DNA of 64,000 nucleotides from Stereocaulon alpinum (GCA_018257865.1 JAEUBA010000106.1:23139-87138), one strand, 5' to 3'; positions 23,564 to 34,682 are shown, numbered from the stretch's first letter. Numbers and translations: made by a program. Notes: a model not told the origin generated them from the letters alone.

Positions 23564-24487
23564 TCACAAGTTCTTCGCGTTGAAGATATCGCGTATCTGA
23601 TCCACGAGAGCTCCTGTCCTTGCCAAGATACGAAATTCGTCTGGTATGCCATGCGCGAAGGGTATCAAGCCTTGGACAGCCTCGCTACCCAGAAATTCCC
23701 CGTTCGGCGCGTATGCTTCAGTCAGGTCAAGGGTCAAGTGTCTTAGATCTAACACGGCAACGCGTTCAAACTTATCTCGCCACGTCCGCAGGGCAACTGA
23801 CTTGAAATGCTCGCACTGAGTCCGGAATGCTTCAAGCATCGAATGGGGATTGCTGATTCGTGTTGGCGTGTCGTCTTGGGTCAATTCGAGGACTTGCAGC
23901 CAATCCTCTGGACCCTGTGCATCTTCTCTGCTGAAACAAAGCTCCACATGTCGGATGTTCAGGGCCGCTTTGTTAGGTTTGTGCCTTGAAAACTCCGTTG
24001 TGGAAATGTTGTACGGTCTCTCGGACATGAAAAGCATGGTCTTGTTGACGGAACCTTTTCCGACTACCCAGGTATTGCTTGACCAGTATCGCTGATACTG
24101 CCTCCGATACAGGTCTCTGTTTAGGGCTAGGAAAACGTTGGCTACTGTTCGGTCTCGATAGGGATGCACCGTTCTCGGGCCAAAAGAGTCTTCAAGGATA
24201 ATATCCATGATCATGCCGCATATTTCTGGCGGCAACCGCTGACATTGGTCTTGCAAGTCGTCAAAGGATGAATCAGAGGAGGTATCGTCACGGTCGTCCT
24301 CGGCCATCAGGTCGTTTAATCTCGGAACTGTCATGCTACTTGCTTGCCACCTAGGCGGTGTGAAATCTTCTGCCCAACATCGGGGGGTTTGGCAGTCTTT
24401 CGGAGTAGAAGTAGTCCATAGGCGGTCGCCCACAGAGTACGGGTCGAACAGCCACGTCAGCTGTACACCTGCCCTGAGTTTCGGCAT
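23564..24487 (-). CDS. Hypothetical protein, paralogue 1 of a local three-copy family
   Basis: A single-exon protein of 307 residues with no known domain. The core starts with an F-box-like QRLPPEICGMIMDIILEDSF near residue 83. It shares a fixed order of blocks with the genes at 28739-30110 and 30752-31866: RYWSSNTWVVGKG, a strand IRHVELCFSREDA, and near the C-terminus LDLRHLTLDLTEAY and GIPDEFRILARTGALV. The first 51 residues are not shared; the methionine at residue 52 (MTVPRLNDLMAEDDRDD) is an alternative start. All three copies are on the minus strand, pointing to tandem duplication and divergence. SCF-type adaptors are one possibility, but no experimental role is implied. Confidence 0.7.
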   Translation of the reverse strand: MPKLRAGVQLTWLFDPYSVGDRLWTTSTPKDCQTPRCWAEDFTPPRWQASSMTVPRLNDLMAEDDRDDTSSDSSFDDLQDQCQRLPPEICGMIMDIILEDSFGPRTVHPYRDRTVANVFLALNRDLYRRQYQRYWSSNTWVVGKGSVNKTMLFMSERPYNISTTEFSRHKPNKAALNIRHVELCFSREDAQGPEDWLQVLELTQDDTPTRISNPHSMLEAFRTQCEHFKSVALRTWRDKFERVAVLDLRHLTLDLTEAYAPNGEFLGSEAVQGLIPFAHGIPDEFRILARTGALVDQIRDIFNAKNL

Positions 24488-26367
24488 TGGGTATTGGAGA
24501 AGTAGGTCCGTATTGCGAAATAAGTCATCACTGGAGCCCTATCGTGAAGATCAACGACCTCGTAATCGACTCGTTGTGGCTTGTCTGCTTCCTGCAGCCC
24601 CGCAAACGGACCATGTCCCCTGCTCACTGCTTCTGAGGTTACTGCACCGATGAGATCTCTGGACCTCTCTGTAACTGGTCAATGCCCGCCTTGACCCATT
24701 AAAATTCTTCTCCGGACTTGCGATTGTGTAAATCTTCACGTGTCTTCGGGATCTTGTGGGTTTGAAGTATGCCAATCGTGTTTCGTCTCTGACGAATCAT
24801 TGGATAGGATAGGCCTTTGGCCGAATCGAAGATGAGACTGAAGGAGTAACACACCACCTCGCGTATTTCGATGCAGATAGGCAGATGCAGATAGCATTTG
24901 ACGGAAGACAGGAATGAACTCGTGGCTGCACACCGCAGAAGACGACTCCCACTTGCTCTTGGCTTTCGACAGTGTATATTATGGAGGCGATTACAGAATT
25001 GGGGTAAGTTTCAGAGTCGATACTCATGAGTTAGAGAGCTTTGTCACCAGAGAACGGGCTCAATGGGCAGATCGGCATCGAGATCGGTTCCTGCACGTTG
25101 CTGCAACGGCATATGAATATAGGTGTACCAGGTTCATGCAGGGTGGGAGTGAGGTGTTAATACCTCAAGGTCCACTAAGAAGCACGAGCCTTGCTTCTGC
25201 TTATATTCAAGCTGCAGGCTCAACTAGAGCATTAAGTAGCATCGTGCATTATCCGGCCTGACAGCAACGGGACTATGGTTAGCTCTTATTGGTGGGACGA
25301 AAATGCTATCCGTTCAGGACGATGAGATGTTATGATGCCGAAGTGACGCAGCCGAAACGCCTTGAGATGGTCTTATCATCTTGTATACGCTTGCGAGTTA
25401 TGAAACTCTAGTTGCCTGTGCAATGCATAGTGGCGTGCAATAATGCAAGCTGAGACCAGGAAAGACGATCAAAGAATTATTGATTGAACAGCAGCACTTG
25501 GTGCATGTGCATGACCTCAATGAGACCCGATCCAGTCGCCTTGCGGCTCTGCTGCAGGACACTCTCTTTCGAAAGCGGAGAAGTATTGGGGCCGCTCCCA
25601 CTATGCATAGCCGGAATGAAAACCTGGTTATCGCTGCATATTGCTTCAATGAGATGTCATCGTGTCATCGACTCCGATTCCGGCAGGTGGCTGTGTGTGT
25701 GTGAGATGCAAGTCTATGGAGGAGAAGTATAATTCGACTGTTCAGGGAAAATACGATATAGGCACACCTACTAGGCCGCATTTGACTTAGAATTGCCACC
25801 CGATCCCGATTGCACAGCTTTCTTTGTTGCAGTTGTCCTTCAGTCAAGTATTGGTTTCCTGCGTTACACTATCCACCCAGTATGATCATATTACCAAAGC
25901 CACCAACTTCACGAGTGGGCGTCAAGCACCAGAGAGTCCGCTCGTTCACTGTCAAATCACTATATTCTCCTAGGTCTAGAGCTCGCAAATCACCACTGCT
26001 CTTCCTGATATATGAACAGACTCACAACTGTAACCATGTGATCATGCATGACGTCAGAATCCGAGGTGAGATATGGGTGGGGAAAGGGTTGCCAAAGGCG
26101 AAATGCCAATTCTATTGCACTAGAGCTATCAATCTATCACTTCGACGCATAACTGAACGACTAGACCGCCATATCTGAATATCTTTGTCGACCATCCAAC
26201 TCTATTCGACTTCCCCAATGATATCCATTTTCTCTATCATACCAGTGAATTCCCAAAGGATTGTCGTTCCGGACTGCCCACGCCTAAAAATGTGACTTGA
26301 TGTGATACCTTCTCTGGAAAAGGTTCCCACAGATGGGGCAAGGATGACTTGCGGAAGGACGTGGGGT
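24488..26367. other. Intergenic, no supported gene
   Basis: About 1.9 kb. Open frames at 24914-25261 and 25810-26178 (plus strand) have no recognisable features and I do not call them. There is a short GT run near 25689-25701. Confidence 0.55.
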
Positions 26368-26982
26368 CTAACGATGAGGTGGTTGCTGACCGTGCAATTT
26401 GCTAGGCGTAACGATGCCGTTAACGCTAACTACTTGTGCTGCTTCGGTTGGGCCTTTGTTTTGGCGCTGGAGGGGCGTTCTTCCAGACACTCGATGTCCG
26501 TGCTGTGGCTGGCGAAGATGACTTCGAGCCACACGGGGTGGAAGGGTAGGATCATAGGGAGTGGCGGTGGATAAGCTGATGAGGACGGCTGCAGCTTGCT
26601 GGTCTGAGAACTGAGGTGGTCCGAGTGACGGAGGAGCGGGTGTGCGAAGGGCGAGAAGTGCTGCAGCAACTTGCTGGACTGAGAGTTGTGGCGGGTCGAG
26701 GGCTAGAGGAGCGGGGTTACCAAGTGCGAGTATTGCTGCAGCAGCCTGCTGCTCTTCGATGCCTGATTGGGTAGATGAAGAGAGCGAGCTACAGTTGAGC
26801 TGATCATCGCCGTTGTGAGCTAGATGCATGATGAGCTTCGTTGATGACTGTATCCGAGAGGGTACACAGAGTATCTTACAAAGTGAGGTCTCGCCATGAA
26901 ATATTTGTATTTGTATGTTATTGACATCCGAATAGGGCGCTGGAACCCGGAGAGGTGCTGACTTGTTGTCGATAGTAATCAT
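26368..26982 (-). CDS. Hypothetical protein with three 25-residue Ala/Pro repeats
   Basis: A single-exon frame of 204 residues, not recognised. Residues 78-146 hold three imperfect tandem repeats of about 25 residues with the pattern xQQAAAxLLALxTPAPxxLxPPQxS: EEQQAAAAILALGNPAPLAL, VQQVAAALLALRTPAPPSLG and DQQAAAVLISLSTATPYD. Each repeat would form a short alanine/leucine helix capped by prolines. The N-terminal 60 residues look beta-rich (NNIQIQIFHGETSLCKILCV). The C-terminus is basic and Q/R-rich. The upper ATG (26982) is used here; the ATG at MHLAHNGDD (26829) just before the repeats is a credible alternative. The regular repeats argue for a real coding region, but the gene stands alone. 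Confidence 0.5.
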   Translation of the reverse strand: MITIDNKSAPLRVPAPYSDVNNIQIQIFHGETSLCKILCVPSRIQSSTKLIMHLAHNGDDQLNCSSLSSSTQSGIEEQQAAAAILALGNPAPLALDPPQLSVQQVAAALLALRTPAPPSLGPPQFSDQQAAAVLISLSTATPYDPTLPPRVARSHLRQPQHGHRVSGRTPLQRQNKGPTEAAQVVSVNGIVTPSKLHGQQPPHR

Positions 26983-28738
26983 GGTTCGAGGTATACAGTT
27001 CTCTTAATTTATATACCAAGTTCAATAGGCCTGTGTTCTATCACAACTGCAAATGTCTTGCGACACTCGGGGCCCATTTGATATTTGAAAGCCAGCAAGA
27101 CGAATATTAACCTTTATAAGTCACTCTTTGATGGTGGTCAAGATCCATTACGAAGTTCATCACATTCCAGGTGTTCATTACACCCCGTGCATGATACGCC
27201 GCAAGATGTTTTTGGCGAGGTGGTGTAGGGCAGGGCAAACAACGTTGCAGATTATGATGGAGTCGTTGGACTCTACTTTCACATCGTTATTCAGCAGGTT
27301 TCTAAAGGCTACGAAGTCTTCAACATTCAGCTAAAGGTGAATCTCGTGTTGCCTTTTTCTCAATTGAGGAGTCTCAGTGAATGTTGTATCGCAGCTCTAG
27401 ACAACTTTGTGAATCTAGAAAGCGTTACTTGTCATGTGAATGCCTTCTTAGTCGGTTATGGTAAAGGATATGTAGTAGGTGCATTCAAGCTGAGACTTAG
27501 AGAGCTCTGATCTACGTGCGATTACCGTGCTTATTTCATTCGCAAGATCAACGTCTGCTGTGATCGCCTTACCAGCACAGCAGTATAGCAACTTAGAGAT
27601 GTTTGGAGTGAGCTGAGATACTTCACACCGCTCCAAGTGAAGAAGCCTTACGGTGATGGTATTGACCGATATTGAGAGAAAGACCTCCGATACGTGAACA
27701 ATGAAGAAGTGTTCTATGAGCAACAAGTGAACACATTTGAGGGACTTGTTGTCTGACACGTGAACTTCAATGTTCCTTTACAGTGACCAAGCCGAAGCTA
27801 GCTAAGGGTGTTGACATGCCAGTCCTGGCTAGGGGTAATAAATTAATTAACCAAAGAATAGCTGGCTGCATGATATCAGGATATGTGCCCCATGAACAGT
27901 GCCTCGTGGAGGACTCTGGCTCGATCCGGCGAGATTCCCTTGTACATATTGTCATAGCGAGATAGTGCTTCATCGATGACATTAAGAAGTCCAATAATTG
28001 AACATATTCCCACATTTGTGGCTCTACTTGGCTTGAAACCACAAGCCTTACGTATAAAGTGTCTTAAACGTTACTCGGATATGCATATAGGCGCAGAAAC
28101 AGGACTTGATATATTGTCTATGGCTGTTCTCTGCTGGTTAATGCCCCAACTCTCCAGCGGTCCATTGTGCTTTCTAGAAAATCGCATGCTTCCGTGTATG
28201 CTGAAATAGTAAGATAGTGAAGTCTTATCTGTAACAAAATCAGTCTTGTTCATGCTATATCTGGTATTTGGGGCTGACTTGAACCCCGAAGGGATGTTTC
28301 GTGGGGTAGGAGACCCACGGTGCCATTTTACAGTGTGGAGGAAATTGGAAGTTATGTTCTAAGCACAAGGATAACTACCAAAGGATTATGTGTTGGAGTT
28401 TCGGGTTGGTTTGCATGCTATTAATTGGGTTCTACTAGAATTCCATCGATATCCTTTTCATCAATACAGTCTAATAGTGTGTGCAACACATTTAGCCATG
28501 ACTTCACCACACTCCCCACCAGTAAAAAGCCATATGCTGTTCGGACAGCAGGCTGCGCAAGAGAGACGGATCGTGTTTGAAATGTTATTCGGCTCGGATG
28601 GTAGGAAGGGAAAGATTAGTAGACCCAAAGATATGCCGATGAGCTTGTTTTGGTGTGAAGTAGAAGTAAAGGGGAAGCTCAGCGACATTCGAGATAGTTT
28701 GGCCGTGACGGAGGTTTGAGACCCGCACATCAACCGTT
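26983..28738. other. Intergenic, AT-rich, possible remnants
   Basis: About 1.75 kb without a supported gene. A minus-strand frame at 27448-27759 has a faint leucine-rich/F-box flavour (ITVRLLHLERCEVSQLTPNI) but ends in stops. A possible Pol III promoter-like pair of boxes lies at 28275-28325. Confidence 0.5.
28275..28325 (-). promoter_or_regulatory. Pol III A-box/B-box-like pair (tRNA-like remnant?)
   Basis: On the minus strand, TGGCACCGTGGG (28325-28314) fits the A-box consensus with one mismatch, and GGTTCAAGTCA (28285-28275) fits the B box except the last base. They are 28 nt apart. A TTTT run follows at 28239-28236. The region does not fold as a full tRNA: acceptor and D arms are missing, and a strong CGTGGG/CCCACG hairpin overlaps the A box. 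It may be a tRNA-derived remnant or chance. Confidence 0.25.
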
Positions 28739-30110
28739 TCAATTGATTGCAGTGATGGCATCTCGCGCTTCCGCAACCATTTCCGGGGTTCTGGCCAAGA
28801 TCGTAAAATTTGCCGGAAGTCCATTGCGAAAAGGTGGCAGTGTCTCAAGCCAGTAAGCCTTGGCCAAGTAGACGTCATCTGGATCGTAAGCATTTCTGAG
28901 GTCCAAGGTCAGATCGTTGAGGTCAAGCCAGCAGACCGCAGAGAACTTCGACCACCAGATTTTGGTTAGCTCTTTCGAGATTGAGTCACAATGACTCGCA
29001 AAGCGCTCTAGGCCTCGAAGATTGGCGATTTCAGGGTCATCATCGTCGGCGTTTATTGACTTGATAGTCTCCTGTAGAAAATGCGACCCATCCCAGGCGT
29101 CATCAACAGAGAAGGATAGGTACAATCTCTTAATATGGATTGAAAGGTCCTCCATACGGTCGAGGAATTTGATCGTATAGTCGGGATGGCCACCACCGAT
29201 GACCCAAATATTCTCAGCCCAGTATGCGTGCCGGTAACCTGCCAGCAGCGCTGGCCTGAGAGCCCAGAACGCCTGGGCATTGGATTGCTCATACGATTGA
29301 TCTTGGAACATGAATATGCCGTCATGATCTGTCATTTGATCTGGAAATATATGACCCGGCACCAAAGCCTTGCGAAACGTGGCTTCCTCGATCATATCGA
29401 ATAGCTCGCGTGGCAGATCTTGAATCGATTTAATAACCCCCGGCAGGTTTTCTTGAACAGATTCGATGGACTCTTGTGTTGATTCATCGATAGACTGAGT
29501 AAGAAGACAAGGGCTTGGCGGCGCCGTTGATGATGTCGTGGGCTCTAATGTGTTGGTAGATCTCTCCCATGGCCCTTTTTCGTGACGATGCACATTGACC
29601 TTTGGCAAGGCAAGGAGTTGGAGATATGCTCGGAGCCTGAAGATCGATGCATAGTTGAAGATCTCGACAAGGACATCGAATTGGGTGTCTAAAAGTGAGG
29701 CTAAGACCGCCTTGAATTGGTTCACAGCCGGTGGCTCCCTTTGGACAAGGAAATTCACCATGGCAGTACGCTTCTCCGGCTCAAGCCGTACCCAGAGGGC
29801 ATGGATTGTCTTGCTGTAGGTGCTGAAGCCTGGTTCCGGCGGGGTGAGCGATTTCAGCCCGGAAGCTGTGACTATGAGATGACGCTCATCCCACTCGAGG
29901 CTCCCTAGATACCCATAGGTTGCACGGTCGTATGCTGTTGACCAGGCTGGGTCCAGAACGGCGACGTGGTCTTCTGAATCATCAGCAAAGCGATGATGGA
30001 GCATGTCAAGGGTTACGTACCGTCCCAGCCAGTGTTCTTGCCTAGTCGAGAGTCATTTACGTGTTAGTCAAGCAAGCCAGGAGAGCCATACCTTTGAGAG
30101 GATCGCTCAT
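28739..30110 (-). CDS. Hypothetical protein, paralogue 2 of the local family, three exons
   Basis: This predicted protein of 424 residues is the fullest member of the local family. Exons are 30110-30092, 30041-30021 and 29973-28739. Both introns (50 and 47 bp) have GTATGG/GTACGT donors and CTAG/TTCAG acceptors in phase, giving MSDPLKG-KNTGWD-EDHVAVLDP. An alternative is a single exon starting at 30004. The long N-terminal part includes HLIVTASGLKSL and LDTQFDVLVEIFNYASIFRL. An F-box-like DLPRELFDMIEEATFRKAL follows near residue 200. The shared blocks then appear: AYWAENIWVIGGGHPDYTIK, IKRLYLSFSVDDA, GLERFASHCDSI, LDLNDLTLDLRNAYDPDDVY and LETLPPFRNGLPANFTILAR. The last blocks are nearly identical in the broken neighbour at 30752-31866. 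The function is unknown. Confidence 0.72.
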
Positions 30111-30751
30111 AGTGCCACCTAACCGTTGAATTTTGGTGTTGAAGCTCGAAAGATGTCGTTGTGGGACACCAGGTGTAATACAGAAGATAGAAGCTTGATG
30201 AAGGAAAGTGTCACAATAGGGGAAGATGTTAATCATATATGTATTGAAAGGAGACGTCAACACCTTCTTAGTAAGACACGACCCCTGCAGCCCAACATGT
30301 GTTGACATCTGAGAAAGAAAGAGGCTGGGGCCAGATTCATTACGACTTCAAGTCACACTTCGGAGGGAAAATTATAGGAAGGGTTATAGTGGAAGCCAAT
30401 GAGTATAAATCTTGACCGTAGGCAGTCCTACGAGTGCTCAAGCACCAGGTTTCTATCTGGCCCAAATCTCCATCCGTTCTGCACCTCCATCGGGAAGTGT
30501 TTGCATGCACGAAAACTCGCCCCACCGGGGCATTTCTCCATAAGAATGCAGCAGCGAAAATTGTGTAAACTATTTGCACAATGCCGCAATTGGAGCCAGG
30601 ATAGTCACTGTCAATGGTATATGGTTGCAGAAGCGTAACGAAATGAGGACTAAAATCGGTCGCATGAGACTCCATAGCATGCTATCAATTTTATTGGGCC
30701 AATCCCTCCAAAGGAAACTTCCTAGAGAAGACTATCGCTCGTATGGTAAGA
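30111..30751. other. Intergenic between two paralogues
   Basis: About 640 bp without a supported gene; it serves as the upstream region of the gene ending at 28739. Confidence 0.5.
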
Positions 30752-31866
30752 TCATAGCCTTGGTGCATTGACTACACCAAAAGCCTGGCGGACCTCAGCC
30801 TCTAACTCCGCAGTGGGAGCGAGTATCGTGAAGGTCGGCGGTACACCGTTTCTGAATGGTGGAAGAGTCTCAATCCAATATTGGCCTGCTTTGAAGATAT
30901 CATCAGGTCCATGAGCTTTCCTTAGATCCAACGTAAGCTCATCTAGCTGGAGATATGTGATTGCAGAAAACTTCGACCACCAGAAACTGAGGAGCTCAAC
31001 CGAAGTATCATCACAGTGGCTAGCAAAGCGTTCCAGGAGCTCTACGTTGTTTAATCTTAGCATTCCGTTCTCGTCCGCTACCAAGTCAATCATGGTCGAA
31101 ATCATGTCTGAGGCTCCACAAATGTCATCGATAGTGAAGGCTAGACGCAGCTTTTTGATGCGCATCGAAGCGTCTTCCAGCCGCTCCATGAAGCGTAGGG
31201 TATCTCTTGGATGCCCGGCTCCGATGACCCAGACGTTGCCCTCCCAAAAAGCTCGCTGATACGTCGTAAGCAGGCTACGATTCAATGCAAGAAGGCCCTG
31301 AGGGTTGGCGTCGTTGTAAAAGTTGCCCTCGAATTCATACAGGCCATTCTTGTGTGGAACTTGGTCAGGGAACAGTAACCCGGCATGAAAGACGTAGTGA
31401 AATAGTCGGCTGCAATGGCGTGAAAGATTTCATTTGGCGTTGCGTGCATGCGATCGATAAAGACGGCGACATCTGGAGTATCTGGTTGTGGGCCAATTAT
31501 CGTCGATGCTGTTTCATAGGATGGCTGGGTCCAGTCTTGACAAGCCTTTGGCGTGATATTGGGCGGAATCGCGAGGATTTCGAGGTATTTCTTGATTCTC
31601 GGGACGGAGTCAACATCGAAAGCTTCTAGGAGGGTTTGAAACTGGATGTCCGTGAGGGATCCCACAACTTTTCCGATTTGTCGAAGACGTGATGACCCGA
31701 AGCGTACGAGAGTCTTGGATAGCTCAACACGCTCCTGTCCTCGGAAAGAAGTCATGAGATGATGAATGCTCTTCTTGAATGTCTTCTGGGTTGATGCATA
31801 GGCTGACAGCGATGCCAAACCGGAAGTCGTCCGTATGAGGTGCTGAGGTTGCTCGCAACAGTCCAT
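30752..31866 (-). pseudogene. Paralogue 3 of the local family, broken by a one-base frameshift
   Basis: Two overlapping minus-strand frames together match paralogue 2 from end to end. The first (from the ATG at 31866, MDCCEQPQHLIRTTSGLASL) matches up to residues SFMPG. The second resumes exactly one base out of phase with LLFPDQVPHKNG, opposite HIFPDQMTDHDG in paralogue 2, and continues through NVWVIGAGHPRDT, LERFASHCDDTS, LQLDELTLDLRKAHGPDD and ETLPPFRNGVPPTFTILAP to a stop at 30752. The break lies at about 31381/31382, where one base is missing between CC and GGG on the minus strand. No splice pair spans it. Downstream conservation is high, so either the loss is recent or it is a sequencing error. 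The N-terminus is shorter than in paralogue 2. Confidence 0.75.
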
Positions 31867-33495
31867 AATGATGATTTGATCTCGGGGTTGATGAGCAGAA
31901 TGATTACAAGATGAGTCGCCAGAGATCTTACCCGTGCTACAACCACTTGTTTGAGGTATGGAATACAGGGCCAGAGAGGTGTTGGTACTGAAGAATGGCC
32001 TGGGAAACAAGACGTTTTACTCCGTAGCGGCTCACCAGAAGTTGTGTTTAGTGGACAGGAGAAGTTGTATCTTGTGGGGTCAAAAGTTGGACAACATCGG
32101 ATCGAGGTGTTAAATTCCTCCTCAGATACAGGTCATGTGACACCTTCGTGAACCGATCACCTCTCAACACTTGGACTGCTGCCTGGGTCGATTTGGTTAG
32201 CACCCTCTACCAGCCACATTTTCGCTGGCAAAACTGAACAGCCCGATCAGGAGAAACTTGATACGTGGGCCCATCTGCGGAAGAGCCGCCACATGGCTCG
32301 CCACGAAGAGCTTCCTCGCCTACGACTTTGAGCCCAACATATCGGCTGAGAACCAGGAGCTGAAGTGTCTTTATGAAACCAGATCGGCACATCTAAGACC
32401 CGCCCACATTCCGAGGCAGAAGAAGACATTATAGGATATTTATTTACTTCACTGGCCTGCTCTTCGTCCTTACGTATTGCAAGGCTGTGTAGCCAACAAC
32501 ACATTCGTCGGGTTACCACAAAAATGGTAAGCCGCGAGGGTGTACTGGTGCTGTCTTGCTTTTAATGACTTCATTCCGATCCGGAAGCCCGGTGCCGTGA
32601 GTCTGAGCAACAATTCCGTCGACTTCGAAGGTATAGCCAGCGATGGGAGTACAACGAGAGGGGTGCTTTACTCTAACGTTCGAGGCATGGGATGTCATCA
32701 TATACTGCAAAACAGCAGTGATAGTCGTATCAATGTGCAAGGCTGGCTGTCCAAAGTGACTTGAATAAGGCACCCGGGTCAACCTTGATGTGACTGACAC
32801 ATGACATTGATGGTGAACTGCTGGGACTTCGATGGCATACCAGCTGTCCAGGATCATGAAAGCTATTGGAGCGAGTCCAATATGTTGGCTTCATGAGCGA
32901 AGACTCGATCTCAGGTCTCCCACATACCTCCATCAGAAGTCCTGTCGGACACCCCGCTTCGTACATTCGGAAGTTCTAGGTTCTAGTCAACACCTGGTTA
33001 CTTCTTTGTGGGATGACACGGTCAGAGACACGCTAGACCCCAATCTTGGGAAAGAAGTGGAATCGGTGCTTGCTACGTTGTTGGCGGTGGACCTCTCCCT
33101 TTGATGGCTCCACGGTATGAAATTTGGGTAGGGATAAGTGGCTATGATGCCAAGGCTTGCCACTTGGCGAGTAATATCCTCTCGCAGGGCCTGTTGCGAT
33201 TGACCCCAGTGCGCTTGTCGACTCTTTTGACTTCAAATTGCTCTTTAGGTTCGTTCGGCTTTGCTGCGCCTCAAGTGACATTCAAGTCTGAGAAACTTGG
33301 AAGCCATGCTATATGTTTCAGGTCTCCTGGCTCGAAATAAGCTTGGGCTGCTAAGGTTGAAAGAGCATTGGTTGAGAGATCATTTACTGAGAGTACTTCA
33401 AGAGCTTGGTGATCTTGCAAAGAGGACGATCCACTCCAAGCTTCGCTGAAAGCTTGCTACACCTCTGTTCACACAGTGCTGGTGTCCGAAAATTT
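31867..33495. other. Intergenic, no supported gene
   Basis: About 1.6 kb. Frames at 32513-32857 (minus) and 32832-33104 (plus) overlap on opposite strands and show no domain. Confidence 0.5.
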
Positions 33496-33996
33496 CTATT
33501 GAGTACCCTTTAGACTATTCCGCCACTCATGTTCGAGGTGTTTGGTAAACGACGATGATCTAGTTCTTCCGCTTGTTGGAGAACAAAGTATTGGCCCCAA
33601 GGTGATGTATTGGTGCGTACTAGGTGGCAGCTCATGACCTAATAGAGCAGCGGTCACGGCTGTTTCTTCGCGTTCAGTGTACGACTCTCGGTTCGTGATG
33701 CGGTATGTGTATCTCTGCAAGTAGATCTCGATACTATCTGCAAAGCAACTGCAATCAATCCACGCCATAAGGCTCAGACTTTCGGTTATCTTGCCAGAAA
33801 GTATTTTTCTCATTTGGGAAAAAGTGACCTCGTGGGGCACTATACCTCGGAAATGGTTCTTCCGCTTCTTGCACCCAATATAGAACCCATGGTGTGTACG
33901 ACATGATGTATAGTGACTGGGCGAATGGTAGTAAAAGCCATGAAGAGCTCGCCAAGAGAAAGCGATGATCGGAGATACGGATAAGAACGAGCCCAA
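33496..33996 (-). CDS. Hypothetical ORF, 166 residues, doubtful
   Basis: A minus-strand frame whose second half reads like protein (FADSIEIYLQRYTYRITNRE, VTAALLGHELPPSTHQYITL). An overlapping frame at 33755-34069 encodes a hydrophobic membrane-like stretch (WIPSILIDWIVSLGLVLIRI) that could be an upstream exon joined by an intron I could not fix. No family is recognised. This may be one small membrane protein in two exons, or chance. Confidence 0.28.
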   Translation of the reverse strand: MGSFLSVSPIIAFSWRALHGFYYHSPSHYTSCRTHHGFYIGCKKRKNHFRGIVPHEVTFSQMRKILSGKITESLSLMAWIDCSCFADSIEIYLQRYTYRITNRESYTEREETAVTAALLGHELPPSTHQYITLGPILCSPTSGRTRSSSFTKHLEHEWRNSLKGTQ

Positions 33997-34196
33997 GGGA
34001 GACTATCCAGTCAATAAGTATTGACGGTATCCAAAGACAGTGAAGTGATGGAGAAGCAGAATCTGTCAATGGTCGTAGATGTGACGCAAGGCCTCTTATT
34101 CGAACACAAGTGGCCTGAAAAATGACTGCTCAAAAACCCATGGTATCTCCAACTTCATAAGTCATTCATTCATAGCATCGTGAAATCACCGATCTT

Positions 34197-34682
34197 CTAC
34201 CGGCTGTGAACTTCCTCTTTCACTGCTGCCTTGCCCTTGCCCTTGTCATCCTCTTTGACTATTGGCGGTCTGGAGCCGGGACATTCGCCCCCGTAGTCAG
34301 CCTCCTCAGTCTCCCATCCACTGTCTTCACCTTCACCCATCTTCAATGCCTCCTCTATGACCAACATGTCCCTCTCCAGCACCTCGGCCCAGTTCTGAAT
34401 ATCTCCCAACTCTTTGAGCTTGCCTGCCGCGTCATCTGCGACTTTTTGATGCTTCTTGCTTTCATCAGCTAGTCTCTTCGTCTGCTTGACGATTTCGTCT
34501 TCTTGTTTTGAAATGGCGATTGTATTATTGTGAATGTCAGAGACGCGGGTTTCGAGGGCCGAGGTGTGGAGATTGCCAATGGCTGTCAGGTGGGCTGTGA
34601 CCGCGGCTTTGGCCTCGGCGGTGCGGCGTGGATCTGGAGGTTGAGGAGGCTCTGATTGGGAGGGTGAAGGGGGAGCCGACAT
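34197..34682 (-). CDS. GCN5L1/BLOS1-like protein (BLOC-1 subunit 1)
   Basis: A single-exon protein of 161 residues belonging to the GCN5L1 (BLOC1S1) family. In fungi this family belongs to a BLOC-1-like endosomal complex. Evidence is the RRTAEAKAAVTAHLTAIGN helix near residue 20, the long heptad-patterned coiled coil covering about residues 40-95 (ISKQEDEIVKQTKRLADES), and the family signature IQNWAEVLERDMLVIEEAL near 95-113. The first 18 residues are proline-rich and the C-terminal 45 acidic and then lysine-rich, as is common in fungal members. The start is the only ATG before the conserved helix. In animals the same protein is also linked to mitochondrial acetylation; I do not infer that here. 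Confidence 0.82.
   Translation of the reverse strand: MSAPPSPSQSEPPQPPDPRRTAEAKAAVTAHLTAIGNLHTSALETRVSDIHNNTIAISKQEDEIVKQTKRLADESKKHQKVADDAAGKLKELGDIQNWAEVLERDMLVIEEALKMGEGEDSGWETEEADYGGECPGSRPPIVKEDDKGKGKAAVKEEVHSR

Noticed and set aside
28275..28325. Functional tRNA gene
   Set aside because: No acceptor or D stem can be drawn, and the hairpin overlaps the A box; kept only as a possible remnant.
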